NCBI GenBank assembly: GCA_900314165.1
Contig: OMUE01000067.1
Coordinates: 1 to 5,505, forward strand
Length of the DNA stretch: 5,505 nucleotides
Reading direction: 5' to 3'
Source of the DNA: an uncultured Acidaminococcus sp.
GTDB taxonomy: Bacteria; Bacillota_C; Negativicutes; Acidaminococcales; Acidaminococcaceae
Both the position numbers and the translations under genes were made by a program. The notes below the pieces were generated by a model. That model worked only from the letters and a program-made list of their open reading frames with translations, made no database searches and was not told the origin of the DNA. This document shows positions 5,256-5,505 of the stretch, in pieces (position 1 is the first letter of the stretch; every line of letters begins with the position of its first letter).

Positions 5256-5453
5256 TTATTTCTTTGCCATTTCCTGAACCTCTTCCAAGGAAAGTCCAGT
5301 ACCTTCAGCCACAATCTGGGGATCTACGCCAAGTTTTAAAAGCCTGTATGCAGATTCCTGTTTCTCTTCTGCTCGCCCTTCTGCACGTCCTTCTGCACGT
5401 CCTTCTGCACTTGCGTGTATCTTGGCAACTTTCAATTCCATAGCCCATTTCAT
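5256..5453 (-). CDS. C-terminal tail of an Rpn-family (PD-(D/E)XK nuclease/transposase) protein; possible RpnS-like internal ORF
   Basis: This 65-residue frame matches the tail of Rpn proteins. It has a short charged helix, then AEGR repeated three times plus a partial AEE (residues 16-30), then a compact helical end, LLKLGVDPQIVAEGTGLSLEEVQEM (38-62), of the type GL(S)xEEI. The nuclease domain is not in this window. The ATG (5451-5453) has GAAAGGCGG (5463-5471) 9 nt upstream, a near-consensus Shine-Dalgarno that is also one arm of a 7-bp hairpin. Upstream codons in the same frame (LSLERRIIY) still look Rpn-like, but a TAA at 5493-5495 closes the frame. The full-length gene is therefore truncated or frameshifted, or the ORF is independent. 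In known Rpn loci the tail is separately translated as RpnS, which inhibits the full-length nuclease. Whether this ORF does so is inference; a decayed gene end is equally possible. Confidence 0.58.
   Translation of the reverse strand: MKWAMELKVAKIHASAEGRAEGRAEGRAEEKQESAYRLLKLGVDPQIVAEGTGLSLEEVQEMAKK
5365..5412. repeat. 12-bp tandem repeat encoding AEGR units
   Basis: The unit CCTTCTGCACGT (plus strand) occurs perfectly at 5377-5388 and 5389-5400. Degenerate copies lie at 5401-5412 (10 of 12) and 5365-5376 (9 of 12). It lies in frame in the Rpn-tail ORF and encodes the Ala-Glu-Gly-Arg repeats. Such arrays can change copy number by slippage without breaking the frame. Confidence 0.85.
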
Positions 5454-5464
5454 ATATATTATCC

Positions 5465-5482
5465 GCCTTTCTAGCGAAAGGC
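5465..5482 (-). promoter_or_regulatory. Hairpin enclosing the Shine-Dalgarno of the Rpn-tail ORF
   Basis: In the minus-strand RNA, GCCUUUC (5482-5476) pairs perfectly with GAAAGGC (5471-5465) across a four-base loop. The second arm is most of the Shine-Dalgarno for the ATG at 5453. When folded it would hide the ribosome binding site; a ribosome translating or stopping just upstream, for example at the TAA at 5493-5495, could open it. Confidence 0.45.
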
Positions 5483-5505
5483 ACCGATGGAGTTATGAAA
5501 ACCAA

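Noticed and set aside
5305..5505. Minus-strand open frame overlapping the Rpn tail in another frame
   Set aside because: It translates the 12-bp repeat as Cys-Arg-Arg-Thr units, whereas the chosen frame gives the AEGR repeats and helical end typical of Rpn. It may hold the far end of a frameshifted copy, but is not a gene by itself here.

Overview
The window looks like chromosomal DNA from an anaerobic Firmicute with an outer membrane, most likely a Negativicute of the Acidaminococcus/Megasphaera type. This rests on moderate GC content with C/G-ending codons, strong AGGAGG-type ribosome binding sites, short GC-rich hairpin repeats between genes, and the gene families present. The genus is an inference; no rRNA or other marker gene is present.

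Layout, left to right. (1) Positions 1-372, minus strand: the first 124 codons of a protein resembling an extended short-chain dehydrogenase/epimerase with an eroded nucleotide-binding motif, running off the left edge. (2) Positions 373-638: a divergent promoter region with an extended -10 for the minus gene, a -35/-10 for the plus operon, and a 16-codon mini-ORF with a very good ribosome binding site. (3) Positions 639-2599, plus strand: a two-gene operon whose genes overlap by ATGA. It encodes an L-2-amino-thiazoline-4-carboxylic acid (ATC) hydrolase-family protein and an NhaC-family antiporter. The transporter may therefore serve the enzyme's substrate or product rather than plain Na+/H+ exchange. 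(4) A GC-rich hairpin cluster and a bidirectional terminator separate this operon from (5) a convergent minus-strand EamA/DMT-family transporter, 2761-3624. (6) Positions 3625-3988 hold the EamA promoter, a second hairpin-repeat cluster, AGTGACG repeats and a terminator. (7) Positions 3989-4972, minus strand: an aldo/keto reductase with a complete catalytic tetrad but a lipoprotein signal peptide. Its start is re-assigned 13 codons downstream of the longest frame from promoter and ribosome-binding-site evidence. (8) Positions 4973-5255: its promoter, a 14-bp palindrome, another repeat copy and a minus-strand terminator. (9) Positions 5256-5453, minus strand: a 65-residue ORF matching the C-terminal tail of Rpn (PD-(D/E)XK nuclease/transposase) proteins, with four-residue AEGR repeats.

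The last item is the best candidate for a noteworthy system. Rpn proteins are known toxin-antitoxin, anti-phage genes in which the C-terminal tail is separately translated as an antitoxin (RpnS). Here the tail has its own ATG and near-consensus Shine-Dalgarno. That Shine-Dalgarno lies in one arm of a perfect 7-bp hairpin, and the tail's frame is closed upstream by a stop codon. This suggests either a decayed Rpn gene or an antitoxin-like ORF that survives alone. The other genes are transport and redox functions with no obvious common pathway apart from the two-gene operon.
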